Source: Phycisphaerales bacterium (GTDB taxonomy: Bacteria; Planctomycetota; Phycisphaerae; Phycisphaerales; JAGLTS01). Taken from it: 64,000 bases of DNA. Of the stretch, positions 1-7,624 are shown in pieces. The stretch is taken from NCBI GenBank assembly GCA_023135165.1, contig JAGLTS010000025.1, positions 1-64,000 of the forward strand, read 5' to 3'. The notes beneath the pieces are model-generated. The model was given only the letters and a program-made list of their open reading frames with translations, searched no databases and had not been told where the DNA came from. The number at the start of each line of letters is the position of its first letter. Within the stretch, counting starts at the first letter, position 1. A program made the translations under genes and the position numbers.

Positions 1-2
1 AG

Positions 3-452
3 ATTCGCGACCTGGAGACCGCCGAGGCCGCCATACAAGCGTCCCTGACGGGGCACTTGGTCTTCTCCACGCTCCACACCAACGATGCGGTCGGCACGGT
101 CACGCGGCTGCTTGAACTGGGCGTCGAGCGGTATTTAGTCTGTGCATCTTTATCCGCGATCCTCGCGCAGCGACTGGTGCGGATGACGCATCGCGCGTGT
201 GTGGGGCAGGGTTGCGATGGGTGCCTCGGCTCGGGGTTTCTTGGTCGAACCGGGTTGTACGAACTCTGTGTGGTCACGAGCACTCTGCGCGAACTGATCA
301 TGGGCGGGGCGTCGTCGCAGCGGCTGCTGACCGCGGCGCGTGAGAGCGGAATGCGACCGCTCTCGGATGAGGGCGAGCGTCTGATCGATGGTGGGATCAC
401 GAGTCGCGTGGAAATCGAGCGCGTCGTGCGAGGAGGTGTGAACGGCGCATGA
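3..452 (+). CDS. gspE: Type II secretion ATPase GspE, C-terminal part (cut by window start)
   Basis: The reading frame is open from base 3 and begins [19 protein letters not shown], the conserved stretch after the Walker B region of GspE/PilB ATPases, followed by the STLHTNDA motif. GspE is the cytoplasmic hexameric ATPase that powers pseudopilus assembly with GspF. The usual four-cysteine zinc-binding insert is strongly shortened: only a compact C-x4-C-x2-C cluster ([10 protein letters not shown]) remains before the conserved GRTGLYEL motif, where the family normally has two CxxC pairs tens of residues apart. The stop codon overlaps the gspF start by 4 bp (ATGA), so the two are probably translationally coupled. 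The family call is secure. The N-terminal two thirds lie outside the window. Confidence 0.93.
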   Translation: MRDLETAEAAIQASLTGHLVFSTLHTNDAVGTVTRLLELGVERYLVCASLSAILAQRLVRMTHRACVGQGCDGCLGSGFLGRTGLYELCVVTSTLRELIMGGASSQRLLTAARESGMRPLSDEGERLIDGGITSRVEIERVVRGGVNGA

Positions 453-1684
453 CGGTGTGGCGCTACAAGGCGGTGCCTCTCAGCGGCGCCCGCGTCGAGG
501 CGCAGGCGGGTGAGCTGTCTGCCGAGTCGGCTGCCGACGCGCGTGCCTCGTTGCGTCGAATCGGATTGCAGGCGATCGACGTGTGGCCGATGCGATCGGT
601 GAATCTCCGGTTCCCCGGGACCGCATGGTGGCGCCGGCATCTCCGGCGTCGGCGTCAGGCGACCAAATCCGAGCACTTCGATAGCATGGCGACGATGCTG
701 GAGGCGGGGCTTCCCTTGCTCGAGTGCGTGGACACGCTCGCGGGGGCGACTCGACGAGGCTCGGTTCGTGTGATGCTTGTTCAGTTGCGTGAGTCCCTGC
801 GCAGCGGCGAGCCGTGTGCGGGGGCGATGGCGCACCATGACGCATGGTTCGACAAAGCAGAGATCGCGATGGTGCGCGCGGGTGAACGGGCCGGCGAACT
901 GCCTGCGGTTCTTCGCTCACTGGCTGATCGCCACACCCGCGCCGGCGAGCTCACCGCCAAGCTGACATCCGCGCTGATGTATCCCGCAATCGTCGCCTGT
1001 GTCGGAGTGGGCGTGGTGATCTTCCTGAGTACGAAGACGCTTCCGGACATCGTCGCCATCCTCGTCGACGCCGGTGTTCAGCCACCCGCACTGACCGCGA
1101 GCGTCATGGGTGTCGGCCGAGTGGTTGCGGACTGGTGGCCGATCATCCCGGCTGTGATCGTCGGGGTTGCTCTGCTGTGCACCGGCGGCGCATCATTGGC
1201 GGCTCGCCGCGGCATGGTCATGCCGCGATCACTGCGCCGCCTGCTCCCACGGATCGTTCGGCGAATCGCCGTCGCGCGCCTCGCGATGGGACTTGCCGAC
1301 CTTGTGCGGTCAGGCGTGCCCGTTGTGGAGGCGTTGCGAATCGTCACACCGACGATCCACGGTCCGGCCGGTGTCGGCTTGGCTGCTACGTTGACCGAAG
1401 CGGCAGCGCGGGTTGAGCGAGGCGAGGATCTCGCCGACGCCCTCGACGATGAACTCTGGTTCGATCCGGAGTTCCAAAGGCTCCTCGCGGTCGGACAGAC
1501 GTCGGGCGAGTTGGAGACGGTGCTCAGCCACATCGGGTCGCGTTACGAACGTCGGGCGCAGCGGCTCATCGATCGGCTGGCAACGTTGCTCGAACCCGCG
1601 GTGATCCTGGTGCTCGCGATCCTTGTGGGGTTGGTTGTTCTGTCGGCTGTGCTCCCCATGATTCGCCTGCAGGAGATCATCTAG
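449..1684 (+). CDS. gspF: Type II secretion inner-membrane platform protein GspF
   Basis: The 411-residue product has the GspF/PilC layout: an N-terminal cytoplasmic stretch, then two repeats of the T2SSF domain (about residues 75-195 and 275-400), each with a [10 protein letters not shown] or [12 protein letters not shown] type helix. Hydrophobic segments lie near residues 180-200, 230-250 and at the C terminus ([19 protein letters not shown]). This is the usual family length. GspF is the polytopic platform protein that couples GspE to pseudopilin extraction from the inner membrane. It overlaps gspE by 4 bp and ends where gspG begins, which fits an operon in the standard E-F-G-H-I-J-K order. 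Confidence 0.93.
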   Translation: MTVWRYKAVPLSGARVEAQAGELSAESAADARASLRRIGLQAIDVWPMRSVNLRFPGTAWWRRHLRRRRQATKSEHFDSMATMLEAGLPLLECVDTLAGATRRGSVRVMLVQLRESLRSGEPCAGAMAHHDAWFDKAEIAMVRAGERAGELPAVLRSLADRHTRAGELTAKLTSALMYPAIVACVGVGVVIFLSTKTLPDIVAILVDAGVQPPALTASVMGVGRVVADWWPIIPAVIVGVALLCTGGASLAARRGMVMPRSLRRLLPRIVRRIAVARLAMGLADLVRSGVPVVEALRIVTPTIHGPAGVGLAATLTEAAARVERGEDLADALDDELWFDPEFQRLLAVGQTSGELETVLSHIGSRYERRAQRLIDRLATLLEPAVILVLAILVGLVVLSAVLPMIRLQEII

Positions 1685-1699
1685 ATGGAGGACTGGGAG

Positions 1700-2221
1700 A
1701 TGACGAGTGATCGACGTCGTAGCGGTGAGGACGGACCGATGTGTGGATGCGATCCCAAGGCGGCGCACGATCAGGATCACGGCGGCTCTGGTGCCGTGAC
1801 GAATCGACGTCGGCGGCGCGGCATGACACTTGTTGAAGTGCTCGCGGTTGTGGTCATCCTCGGCCTGCTGGCTGGGACACTGGCGGTCGGTTTCAGCGGC
1901 GCCTTCGGCAAGGGCAAGCGAGAGCTTGCCAAGACGGGGATCGGCGTCATCGTCGGCAAGCTGGAGATGTACAAGATCGAGCATGACTCCTGGCCGAGTA
2001 TGGACCACGGGTTGGCGGTCCTCAGTGACGGGCATGCGGTGCCGACATCCAGTTACTACCTGGGGTCCGGCAACCTCCTCGATCCCTGGGGCCACCGGTA
2101 CCACTACATCACACCCGGGCCGGACGGCCATCCCTACGAGGTTGTCAGCTATGGCGCTGACGATCGGCGCGGTGGAGATGGTGAGAACGCGGATGTTAGT
2201 TCAATCCGGTTGCGGGACTGA
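1700..2221 (+). CDS. gspG: Major pseudopilin GspG
   Basis: This carries a type IV prepilin leader, RRRRRGMTLVEVLAVVVI, with the G/M cleavage site, glutamate at +5 and a hydrophobic helix. The typical GspG C-terminal region follows, including LLDPWGHRYHYITPGPDG and a closing YEVVSYGADDRRGGDGENADV segment that matches the calcium-binding end of GspG. GspG is the main subunit of the pseudopilus. The ATG at 1700 is preferred because GGAGG lies 8 nt upstream; an in-frame ATG at 1685 directly abuts the gspF stop. Either start leaves an unusually long basic and polar leader of about 35-40 residues before the cleavage site, where most prepilin leaders are under 15. Confidence 0.9.
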   Translation: MTSDRRRSGEDGPMCGCDPKAAHDQDHGGSGAVTNRRRRRGMTLVEVLAVVVILGLLAGTLAVGFSGAFGKGKRELAKTGIGVIVGKLEMYKIEHDSWPSMDHGLAVLSDGHAVPTSSYYLGSGNLLDPWGHRYHYITPGPDGHPYEVVSYGADDRRGGDGENADVSSIRLRD

Positions 2222-2266
2222 TCCCGGCGCGACGCGGGTCACCGGTTGCGGATGGACGGAGTGCGC

Positions 2267-2785
2267 ATGATCCGACACGGCCAACTGAGGGGTACGATCA
2301 ACCGACCCTCGCGTCGTGCGCCGATGAGTGCGCTGCCGAGGCGCTCGCTCGCGTTCACGTTCATCGAGCTGCTGTCGGTCGTTGTTCTGCTCGCCTTGGC
2401 TGCGAGTGTTGGCGCAGTGGCGGTGGCGGGCGCAAGTGACAGCGCGAGGATCCGAAGCGCCGCAGCGATGCTGCGCGGGTTGGATTCGCGAGCTCGCCTC
2501 TCTGCTCAAACGGGTGGACCCGTCGTCATCGAATCGAGTGATGATGGCCGCATCGTGAGCGTGCGCCGCGAGCACGACGTGCTATCACGCATCAAGCTGC
2601 CCGACGGCGTACGTGTGTGCCTGGCAGATCCGGAGGGGGTCCGGGTGGTGCACGCCGTGCGCATCGGATCGCACGGCCGATGCGGGGACTACGGTTTCGT
2701 GCTGCGTCACGGTGAGATAGTGAGCAGATGGACGGTGAACGGCGCCACCGGCTGGGTCACCGGATCGTGGGAGGCCGCGCCATGA
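2267..2785 (+). CDS. Minor pseudopilin, GspH-like
   Basis: A prepilin-type N terminus, LAFTFIELLSVVVLLALAA, has phenylalanine at +1 and glutamate at +5 after an alanine at -1 instead of the usual glycine. A GspH-like beta-rich domain of about 120 residues follows. Its position directly after gspG and before two further pseudopilins matches gspH in type II secretion operons, but sequence identity in this class is low, so the H assignment rests largely on gene order. The ATG at 2267 is chosen because GGAG lies 6 nt upstream; ATG 2252 is also in frame. The leader before the cleavage site is again long. The stop overlaps the next start (ATGA). Confidence 0.8.
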   Translation: MIRHGQLRGTINRPSRRAPMSALPRRSLAFTFIELLSVVVLLALAASVGAVAVAGASDSARIRSAAAMLRGLDSRARLSAQTGGPVVIESSDDGRIVSVRREHDVLSRIKLPDGVRVCLADPEGVRVVHAVRIGSHGRCGDYGFVLRHGEIVSRWTVNGATGWVTGSWEAAP

Positions 2786-3225
2786 GCCGCCGAAGCTCCA
2801 GCATCGCGTCGTCCGCAGCCCCTTCGTCCTGCGTTCGAAAAGGCAGGGCGCTGACGTTGATCGAGGTCATCGCGGCTGCGGCGCTGTTGTCGTTGCTTGC
2901 CGCAGTGACGGTTCCGCTCCTGCGCGACGTTCGCACGGCGCTCACGACGCAGCAGCCGGTCACTGATCTGTTCGAGTTGGCGAGACTTGCGGATGCGGTT
3001 GTGGCCGATCCGGAGTCGTATGGCATTCAGTTGACAGGGCAGTCTCGGGCGGATGCCAGCGAACAAAGTGTCTTCTGGCCGGGAGCGCCGGAGCAACGTC
3101 GCGTTGGCGTGCGCTATCTGACATCCATCGGCGCCGATCATGTGTGGGTCGCGTTCCAGTGCGGTGACCGAGCGGTGTATCGCTGTATTCCCGTCGAGCG
3201 CGATGACGAGGAGGCGACCCAATGA
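2782..3225 (+). CDS. Minor pseudopilin, GspI-like
   Basis: This short protein (147 residues) has a class III signal, RALTLIEVIAAAALLSLLAA, showing leucine at +1 and glutamate at +5. It is then a small globular domain with no recognisable catalytic motif. The size, and its place between a GspH-like and a GspJ-like gene, suit GspI, which with J and K forms the pseudopilus tip. The start at 2782 overlaps the previous stop by 4 bp and the end overlaps the next start by 4 bp, so translation is probably coupled. The family (prepilin) is clear from the N terminus. The exact subunit is inferred from order. Confidence 0.75.
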   Translation: MSRRSSSIASSAAPSSCVRKGRALTLIEVIAAAALLSLLAAVTVPLLRDVRTALTTQQPVTDLFELARLADAVVADPESYGIQLTGQSRADASEQSVFWPGAPEQRRVGVRYLTSIGADHVWVAFQCGDRAVYRCIPVERDDEEATQ

Positions 3226-3764
3226 GGCGATTGCGGGCTGTGATGCGCAGGCCAGAGACGCCAACGCCGGGCAGGCGGTATCCGGGACGGGCATGTTGCG
3301 CTGCGGGTCGGTATCGGGCCATGACCTTGCTTGAATTGCTGGTGGCACTGACGCTGCTCAGCGGCGTGACGCTGGCCGCCACAACATGGACGACGTTCTC
3401 CCTGCGGTCGGGCGCGGAGATTGGACGGCGGGTTCGCTGGGAGCAGGGGGCAGCGGCAGTGCTCGAACTGATCCACGACGACGTCGCGGCGGGCGATCTT
3501 CTCATGACCGATCGCATCTCGGTTCAGAGGCGTGTTCTCCTGCTCCATACGCGCGCAGGTGCGGGCACAACCGTGCGATGCTACGAGCTGCACCACGGAT
3601 GCCTGATCCTGACGGAGCGTTCGCCCACCGGCGCTCGTCTCCGCCGATCCATCATTCTCGGAGACGTCGACTCGTTTGCTGTTGAGCTGAATGAGCGGGC
3701 GGGCGTTCTCATCGTCAGGATCGGCGGAGTGAGCGAGATGACAAGGAGGTTCATCACAAGGTGA
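3222..3764 (+). CDS. Minor pseudopilin, GspJ-like
   Basis: The prepilin helix YRAMTLLELLVALTLLSGVT sits about 34 residues in, with methionine at +1 and glutamate at +5. The remaining 140 residues include an E-x-G-x-R-V-R-W-E-Q segment and a C-terminal half similar in layout to GspJ. GspJ is the largest of the I/J pair and interacts with GspK at the pseudopilus tip. The 4-bp overlaps at both ends (ATGA upstream, GTGA downstream) place it firmly in the operon. As for its neighbours, the leader is long and arginine-rich. Assignment to J is based on position and length. Confidence 0.75.
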   Translation: MRRLRAVMRRPETPTPGRRYPGRACCAAGRYRAMTLLELLVALTLLSGVTLAATTWTTFSLRSGAEIGRRVRWEQGAAAVLELIHDDVAAGDLLMTDRISVQRRVLLLHTRAGAGTTVRCYELHHGCLILTERSPTGARLRRSIILGDVDSFAVELNERAGVLIVRIGGVSEMTRRFITR

Positions 3765-4741
3765 ACGCGCGCCGTGCCAACATGCCTTCCAATGCGCACC
3801 TCGCCCAACGCGGCGTCGCGCTCCTCATCGTGCTTGCCGCGCTGGTTATCACATCGAGCGCATGTGCTGTCTTGGCTCGACTCGCATGGTCCACACGTGC
3901 AGCCGGTGATGCTGATCGCTGCACCCGCGTGGCGGATGATCTTCTGCTCGCACTCGACGCCCCCATCTCACGATGGCTCGCCGAGCAGGCTCGCGGCATC
4001 GTCTTGGATTCTGATGTCACAGAGCCAGCCGTGCCTGTACTTCACGATTGCTGGCGATGCGGAGATGACAGCATCGAAGTACGCATCACAGCGTGGGATC
4101 AGTGTGGCATGGCGCCGCTGAGCCAACTCCACCGTGGATCACCGCTGCGGCTGGCGCTGCCCGACTCCATCCTGGAGGTCGTTGACCGGATCGGTGCTGC
4201 GGATGTGCAATCGCCGGGCCTCGATGTGCTCGCCGATCGTGTGCAAAGCGAGATGGAATGGCGCGACACGGCGGTGTTTCCAGTCGCACCCATGGCGTCG
4301 CCTCAGGTCTTCGGAGATCAGGCCGTGAGCCGGGACAGCCGCGCTGATCCAGTGCAGATCCGGCCGGCGCTCGGTGCTCTGATCGCCACACACAATCCGC
4401 CGTTGACACGAGGGAGCGCCCGGCGACGCAGCTTTCTCGCAGCCGGAGGCATGATTAACGTGAATACGGCGCTGGCCCCGCTACTCGAGGCCGCGATGCG
4501 CGCTACAGGTCATGCCGGCCTCACGCACACGCTCAACTCACGCGACAAGGGTCGGCCGTCGGACATCATCGGTCTGCCGGTTGGAAGCGATGCGCACCGG
4601 CTCCAACTCGTGACGGCCAGCACATGCTGGTCCTTCCGTATCGACATTCGTGTCAACCGCATCCACCGAAGCTGGTGGACCGTCCATGTCTTCGAGTCCG
4701 GTTCATGGCAAGCCGCGCAGCGCCTTGTCATCACGGAGTAG
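3761..4741 (+). CDS. gspK: Minor pseudopilin GspK-like (pseudopilus tip)
   Basis: The start is GTG, overlapping gspJ by 4 bp. The N terminus RGVALLIVLAALVITSS is the GspK-type prepilin sequence, which lacks the +5 glutamate as GspK proteins do. The family motif GGMINVNTALAPLLEAAM lies around residues 230-247, matching the INVNTA signature of the GspK helix-hairpin domain. At 326 residues it is the usual GspK length. GspK caps the pseudopilus and contacts substrate and secretin. This is the most confidently identified of the minor pseudopilins here because of the INVNTA motif. Confidence 0.85.
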   Translation: MNARRANMPSNAHLAQRGVALLIVLAALVITSSACAVLARLAWSTRAAGDADRCTRVADDLLLALDAPISRWLAEQARGIVLDSDVTEPAVPVLHDCWRCGDDSIEVRITAWDQCGMAPLSQLHRGSPLRLALPDSILEVVDRIGAADVQSPGLDVLADRVQSEMEWRDTAVFPVAPMASPQVFGDQAVSRDSRADPVQIRPALGALIATHNPPLTRGSARRRSFLAAGGMINVNTALAPLLEAAMRATGHAGLTHTLNSRDKGRPSDIIGLPVGSDAHRLQLVTASTCWSFRIDIRVNRIHRSWWTVHVFESGSWQAAQRLVITE

Positions 4742-4745
4742 GCTG

Positions 4746-5264
4746 ATGCGTGATCCTCTCCACGCGACCAGATGGCGCACGATCATGACGATGATGCTCG
4801 GCATCGCGCTTGCCGCAATCGCGGTTGTGTGGGCGTTTCTGCTCGCGCCCGTGTCGCAGCAACTGGTGGTCCCGACGCTCCGCGAGGTGCCCCTGGCCAA
4901 TGCTTCGCCTGTTGGCGAGTTCAACGCTGGAGCGTTCGCCGCACGCATTTGGGATCTCCCACCGCAGCCGAGCGAGCGACCGCCGGATGCGCCATCACCA
5001 CAGCAAAAGAGCACAGCCCCCGCGATTCCACCCTTCAGACTCCAGCTCATCGGCATCATCAGCGAGGATGGTCGGCCGTTGTGCGCCGCGTTCTATGATC
5101 CTGATCAGGATTGCCTGCTCCTTCTCCATGCGGGCGATGCCGCAAGTGGTCGTACGATCGCGAGCGTCGATGAGGCGGGTGTCGAACTGCTCGTCGGCGA
5201 CCGTGTGGAGCGTGTGGTGCTCGATCCGCATCAGTCACATGACGCAGGAGGGCGGCGCCCGTGA
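4746..5264 (+). CDS. GspC/PilP-like inner-membrane protein
   Basis: The 172-residue product has a single N-terminal membrane helix (about residues 14-36), a proline-rich periplasmic stretch (PSERPPDAPSPQQ) and a small C-terminal beta domain beginning FRLQLIGIISEDGRPLCAAF. This resembles the homology-region domain of GspC, or PilP-type proteins that link the inner-membrane platform to the secretin. It lies between gspK and a GspL-like gene, starts 4 bp after the gspK stop and overlaps the next gene by 4 bp. Sequence evidence alone is modest. The role as a secretin-coupling protein is an inference from the fold pattern and operon position. Confidence 0.6.
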   Translation: MRDPLHATRWRTIMTMMLGIALAAIAVVWAFLLAPVSQQLVVPTLREVPLANASPVGEFNAGAFAARIWDLPPQPSERPPDAPSPQQKSTAPAIPPFRLQLIGIISEDGRPLCAAFYDPDQDCLLLLHAGDAASGRTIASVDEAGVELLVGDRVERVVLDPHQSHDAGGRRP

Positions 5265-6130
5265 CGCAAGCCGAGATGCGCGATAGACATATACGTTGGC
5301 CTGCCGACCGATTCTATTGGGCGCTCCTCGATGTGTCGGTCCTGCCGCGATCCCTCGCGCCTGGCTCAGCTCGTCGCACCCAGCAACTCGGCAATCTCTT
5401 CGAGAGCCACCTCCCCGTCCCGATCGACAATGTCCATGCCATCTACACAGCTCTTGGCGATCATCAGATTCTCGCTTGCGGCGCTGAGCGCCACGAACTG
5501 GCGGCGCTCGGCCATGCGCTCACGCTGTGCCCGGACAACGTGCCGTCCTTCGTTGGCGGTGCGGTACACCCGGACCGTCTCAACATGCTGACTGGCGAGT
5601 TCGAACCTGTCAGGCTTAGTCGATCGCGCAGGCAGAGGATGTTCCTCGTAGCGATGTGCATGATCGTCTGCACCGTCATGCTGGTGGTCGGGTTCGAGCG
5701 TCGGGCACAGGGATGGCGGACTCGGGCCGCCCAAGCCGATCTCGCCGTCGATAACTTGCATGCGCAGGTCTTGCCCAGCGCCGCTTCTTCCGCCGAGTCA
5801 CATGCGGATCTGCTCCTCGCGGAGCTGTGGACGCTCGAACAGACGCGCGCGGACGCCGGCGGTCAACCCGGGAACGCTGCCGTGGCGCTCGCGAATGTGC
5901 TCGCATGCTGGCCCGATGCTCTGAGTGCGCGGACCGAGTCCATCGCAGTCACCGACACAACCGTCACGATTACCGCCATGGCGCCCTCGCATGACGAGGC
6001 TGACCGACTCGCTGACGCGATGCGGAACGTCGCTGGGTGGTCGAGGAGCCAACCTCAGATCACCTTGCAGCGTAATGAGGTCCGAATCACCATACGTCTC
6101 AGGAGAGAGAGAGGATCAACAGCACCGTGA
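5261..6130 (+). CDS. GspL/PilN-like type II secretion assembly protein
   Basis: This bitopic protein has about 120 cytoplasmic residues with a WALLDVSVLPRSLAPGSARR start, a single membrane helix near residues 128-146 (MFLVAMCMIVCTVMLVVGF), then a coiled-coil-prone stretch and a C-terminal alpha/beta domain ending QRNEVRITIRLRRE. The layout is that of GspL or PilN, which bind GspE and organise the inner-membrane platform. No classical actin-like motifs of full-length GspL are visible, so it is shorter and divergent. The GTG start overlaps the previous stop and the stop overlaps the next GTG start. Function is inferred from topology and neighbours. Confidence 0.55.
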   Translation: MTQAEMRDRHIRWPADRFYWALLDVSVLPRSLAPGSARRTQQLGNLFESHLPVPIDNVHAIYTALGDHQILACGAERHELAALGHALTLCPDNVPSFVGGAVHPDRLNMLTGEFEPVRLSRSRRQRMFLVAMCMIVCTVMLVVGFERRAQGWRTRAAQADLAVDNLHAQVLPSAASSAESHADLLLAELWTLEQTRADAGGQPGNAAVALANVLACWPDALSARTESIAVTDTTVTITAMAPSHDEADRLADAMRNVAGWSRSQPQITLQRNEVRITIRLRRERGSTAP

Positions 6131-6663
6131 AACTCAGCCCGCGCATCCTGGTGTTGCTCCTTCTCGCCGCGTCGGTCCTTGCGATCACCATCGCATCGCA
6201 ACACATGCGTTCTGAGCGAGCGAAAGCTCGCAGAGCCGAGACGCGTTTGCTGGCAACAGCATGCGATGCGCAGCGCGTGCTTGACCTGCGCGCTCGACAT
6301 CAGCGCGTCGCCGGCGCACAGCGACCGGAGCAGGATGTGAGCACAAGCGTGCGCGCGACTCTGGCGTCGATCGGACTTCCCAGCCGCTGCCTCACGAGCC
6401 TCGCGCAGGATGCTGATGCACCGCTGCCCGACGCGCTCGGCGCCCAGGCGTTTCGGCGCCAGGACATCAGCGTCACACTCGACGCCATCACCACGATGCA
6501 ACTCGGCGCCTTTCTGGAAGCGTGGCTTGCCGATCAGCCGCTCTGGACACCGACGTCCATCATGATCACACATGCCGGCAGACGCTCTTCCGGCGACGGC
6601 TACTCGGTGCGCATCACCATCACCGCAATCTACATCTCTGACACCACGGGGAGCCTGCCATGA
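6127..6663 (+). CDS. GspM/PilO-like protein
   Basis: A GTG start overlaps the previous gene by 4 bp. The protein has one N-terminal membrane helix (ILVLLLLAASVLAITIAS), a short coiled-coil-prone segment rich in Arg, Ala and Glu (residues 27-65), and a C-terminal ferredoxin-like region ending in alternating beta strands (YSVRITITAIYI). This is the topology of GspM and PilO, which pair with GspL/PilN in the secretion platform. Sequence signatures are weak, and the call rests on size, topology and position directly after the GspL-like gene. The stop overlaps the start of the following lipoprotein gene. Confidence 0.5.
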   Translation: MKLSPRILVLLLLAASVLAITIASQHMRSERAKARRAETRLLATACDAQRVLDLRARHQRVAGAQRPEQDVSTSVRATLASIGLPSRCLTSLAQDADAPLPDALGAQAFRRQDISVTLDAITTMQLGAFLEAWLADQPLWTPTSIMITHAGRRSSGDGYSVRITITAIYISDTTGSLP

Positions 6664-7238
6664 CGCGCATGTTCATCACGCTCTGTTGTGCGCTTTGCCT
6701 GCTCGGTTGCGGCGCCGGCCTGTCGACCAGCCCCTACGCGGGGCAGCACGAGGCGCTTCGCGATCCGCTGCGCGCCCAGCAACTCACGTTGCAGGCGGTC
6801 GAATGCATGGACTCGGGCCGCGAGGGTGCTGAGCGGCTGTTGCGCGATGCGCTGGTTGCGGACATCTACCACGGCCCGGCTCATAACAACCTCGGTGTCA
6901 TCCACCTGCAGCGCGATGAACTTTACGAAGCGGCAAGCGAATTCGAATGGGCTCGCAAGCTGATGCCCGGTCACCCCGACCCTCGTCTGAACCTCGCGCT
7001 CACGCTTGAAAGGGCCGGCCGAATCGACGACGCGATCGAAACGTTCCATACCGCACTTGAAGTACATCCCGACCACATCCCCACGATCCAAGCCCTCACT
7101 CGTTGTCAACTGCGCTTCGATCGCATCGAGGAGCGCACACGTGATCGACTCGAGCAACTTGCGATCGAAGGGCAAACACATCAGTGGCGGGAATGGGCGA
7201 AGTACCAGTTGACAAAGGACCGCGTGAGCGTGCACTGA
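6660..7238 (+). CDS. TPR-repeat lipoprotein at the end of the secretion operon
   Basis: The signal sequence CALCLLGC places a lipobox cysteine at about residue 17. Tetratricopeptide repeats follow: GPAHNNLGVIHLQRDELYEA, then HPDPRLNLALTLERAGRIDD and a third, weaker unit ending in HIPTIQALTRCQLR. Such proteins act as pilotins or assembly scaffolds for secretins and pili, and its place as the last gene of a type II secretion operon (4-bp overlap upstream) suggests a pilotin-like role. That is inference, since TPR lipoproteins serve many purposes. The stop at 7238 is followed by a decayed integrase fragment. Confidence 0.7.
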   Translation: MTRMFITLCCALCLLGCGAGLSTSPYAGQHEALRDPLRAQQLTLQAVECMDSGREGAERLLRDALVADIYHGPAHNNLGVIHLQRDELYEAASEFEWARKLMPGHPDPRLNLALTLERAGRIDDAIETFHTALEVHPDHIPTIQALTRCQLRFDRIEERTRDRLEQLAIEGQTHQWREWAKYQLTKDRVSVH

Positions 7239-7259
7239 TGGCGCGGTTGAAACATGGAC

Positions 7260-7562
7260 CTCACGCCGGCTTGAGCGACAGCGCACGAGACTGCCAGCCC
7301 CAGAGGAGCCGACCGCAGCGCCGCAGCCGGGGACGCCTACTCGATCGCTGGAACACGCCGAGTTGGTGGCGGAGGGCGAGGTTCTCAGCGGCCAGTGATG
7401 CCCGGCGTAGAATCAACGATCGAATGACGATCCAAATGTACGCAGGAGGGGCATTCCATGCTCCAGCAGGGGCGGAAGGCCGGCATTCTGCTCCACCAGG
7501 AGGCAGATTGGGCCTGCTCGCAAGTCCTGATTCGGCAAGGAGTACAGAGTTCTTGCGATGAA
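7260..7562 (-). mobile_element. Decayed 5' end of an integrase-type insertion sequence (copy A)
   Basis: Read on the minus strand, this noncoding stretch can be translated in pieces into the N terminus of the integrase seen at 16918: a degenerate leader, then AENLALRHQLGVFQRSS and RRPRLRRC before an in-frame stop near 7260. It matches copies B to E over about 190 bp, including the recurrent CTCCTGGTGGAG leader motif. It fills most of the 386-bp gap between the secretion operon and typA. No catalytic domain and no target-site duplication are visible. Confidence 0.75.
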
Positions 7563-7609
7563 CAGGGCATCCAGCCGTTATTGTCGATGGCCTGAGTCAC
7601 CCGACGCGA

Positions 7610-7615
7610 TATGAT
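7610..7615 (+). promoter_or_regulatory. Possible -10 element for a leaderless typA transcript
   Basis: TATGAT lies 9 nt before the typA ATG at 7625, and no Shine-Dalgarno sequence precedes that ATG. A start site 7-10 nt downstream would give a leaderless or nearly leaderless mRNA. The only -35-like hexamer, TTGTCG at 7581, is 23 nt upstream and too far for standard spacing, so this is weak evidence. Confidence 0.2.
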
Positions 7616-7624
7616 CCTCGCTCA

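Noticed and set aside
1310-2131. A 273-residue minus-strand frame under gspF and gspG
   Set aside because: Antisense shadow of well-supported pseudopilin genes in high-GC DNA; no motif.
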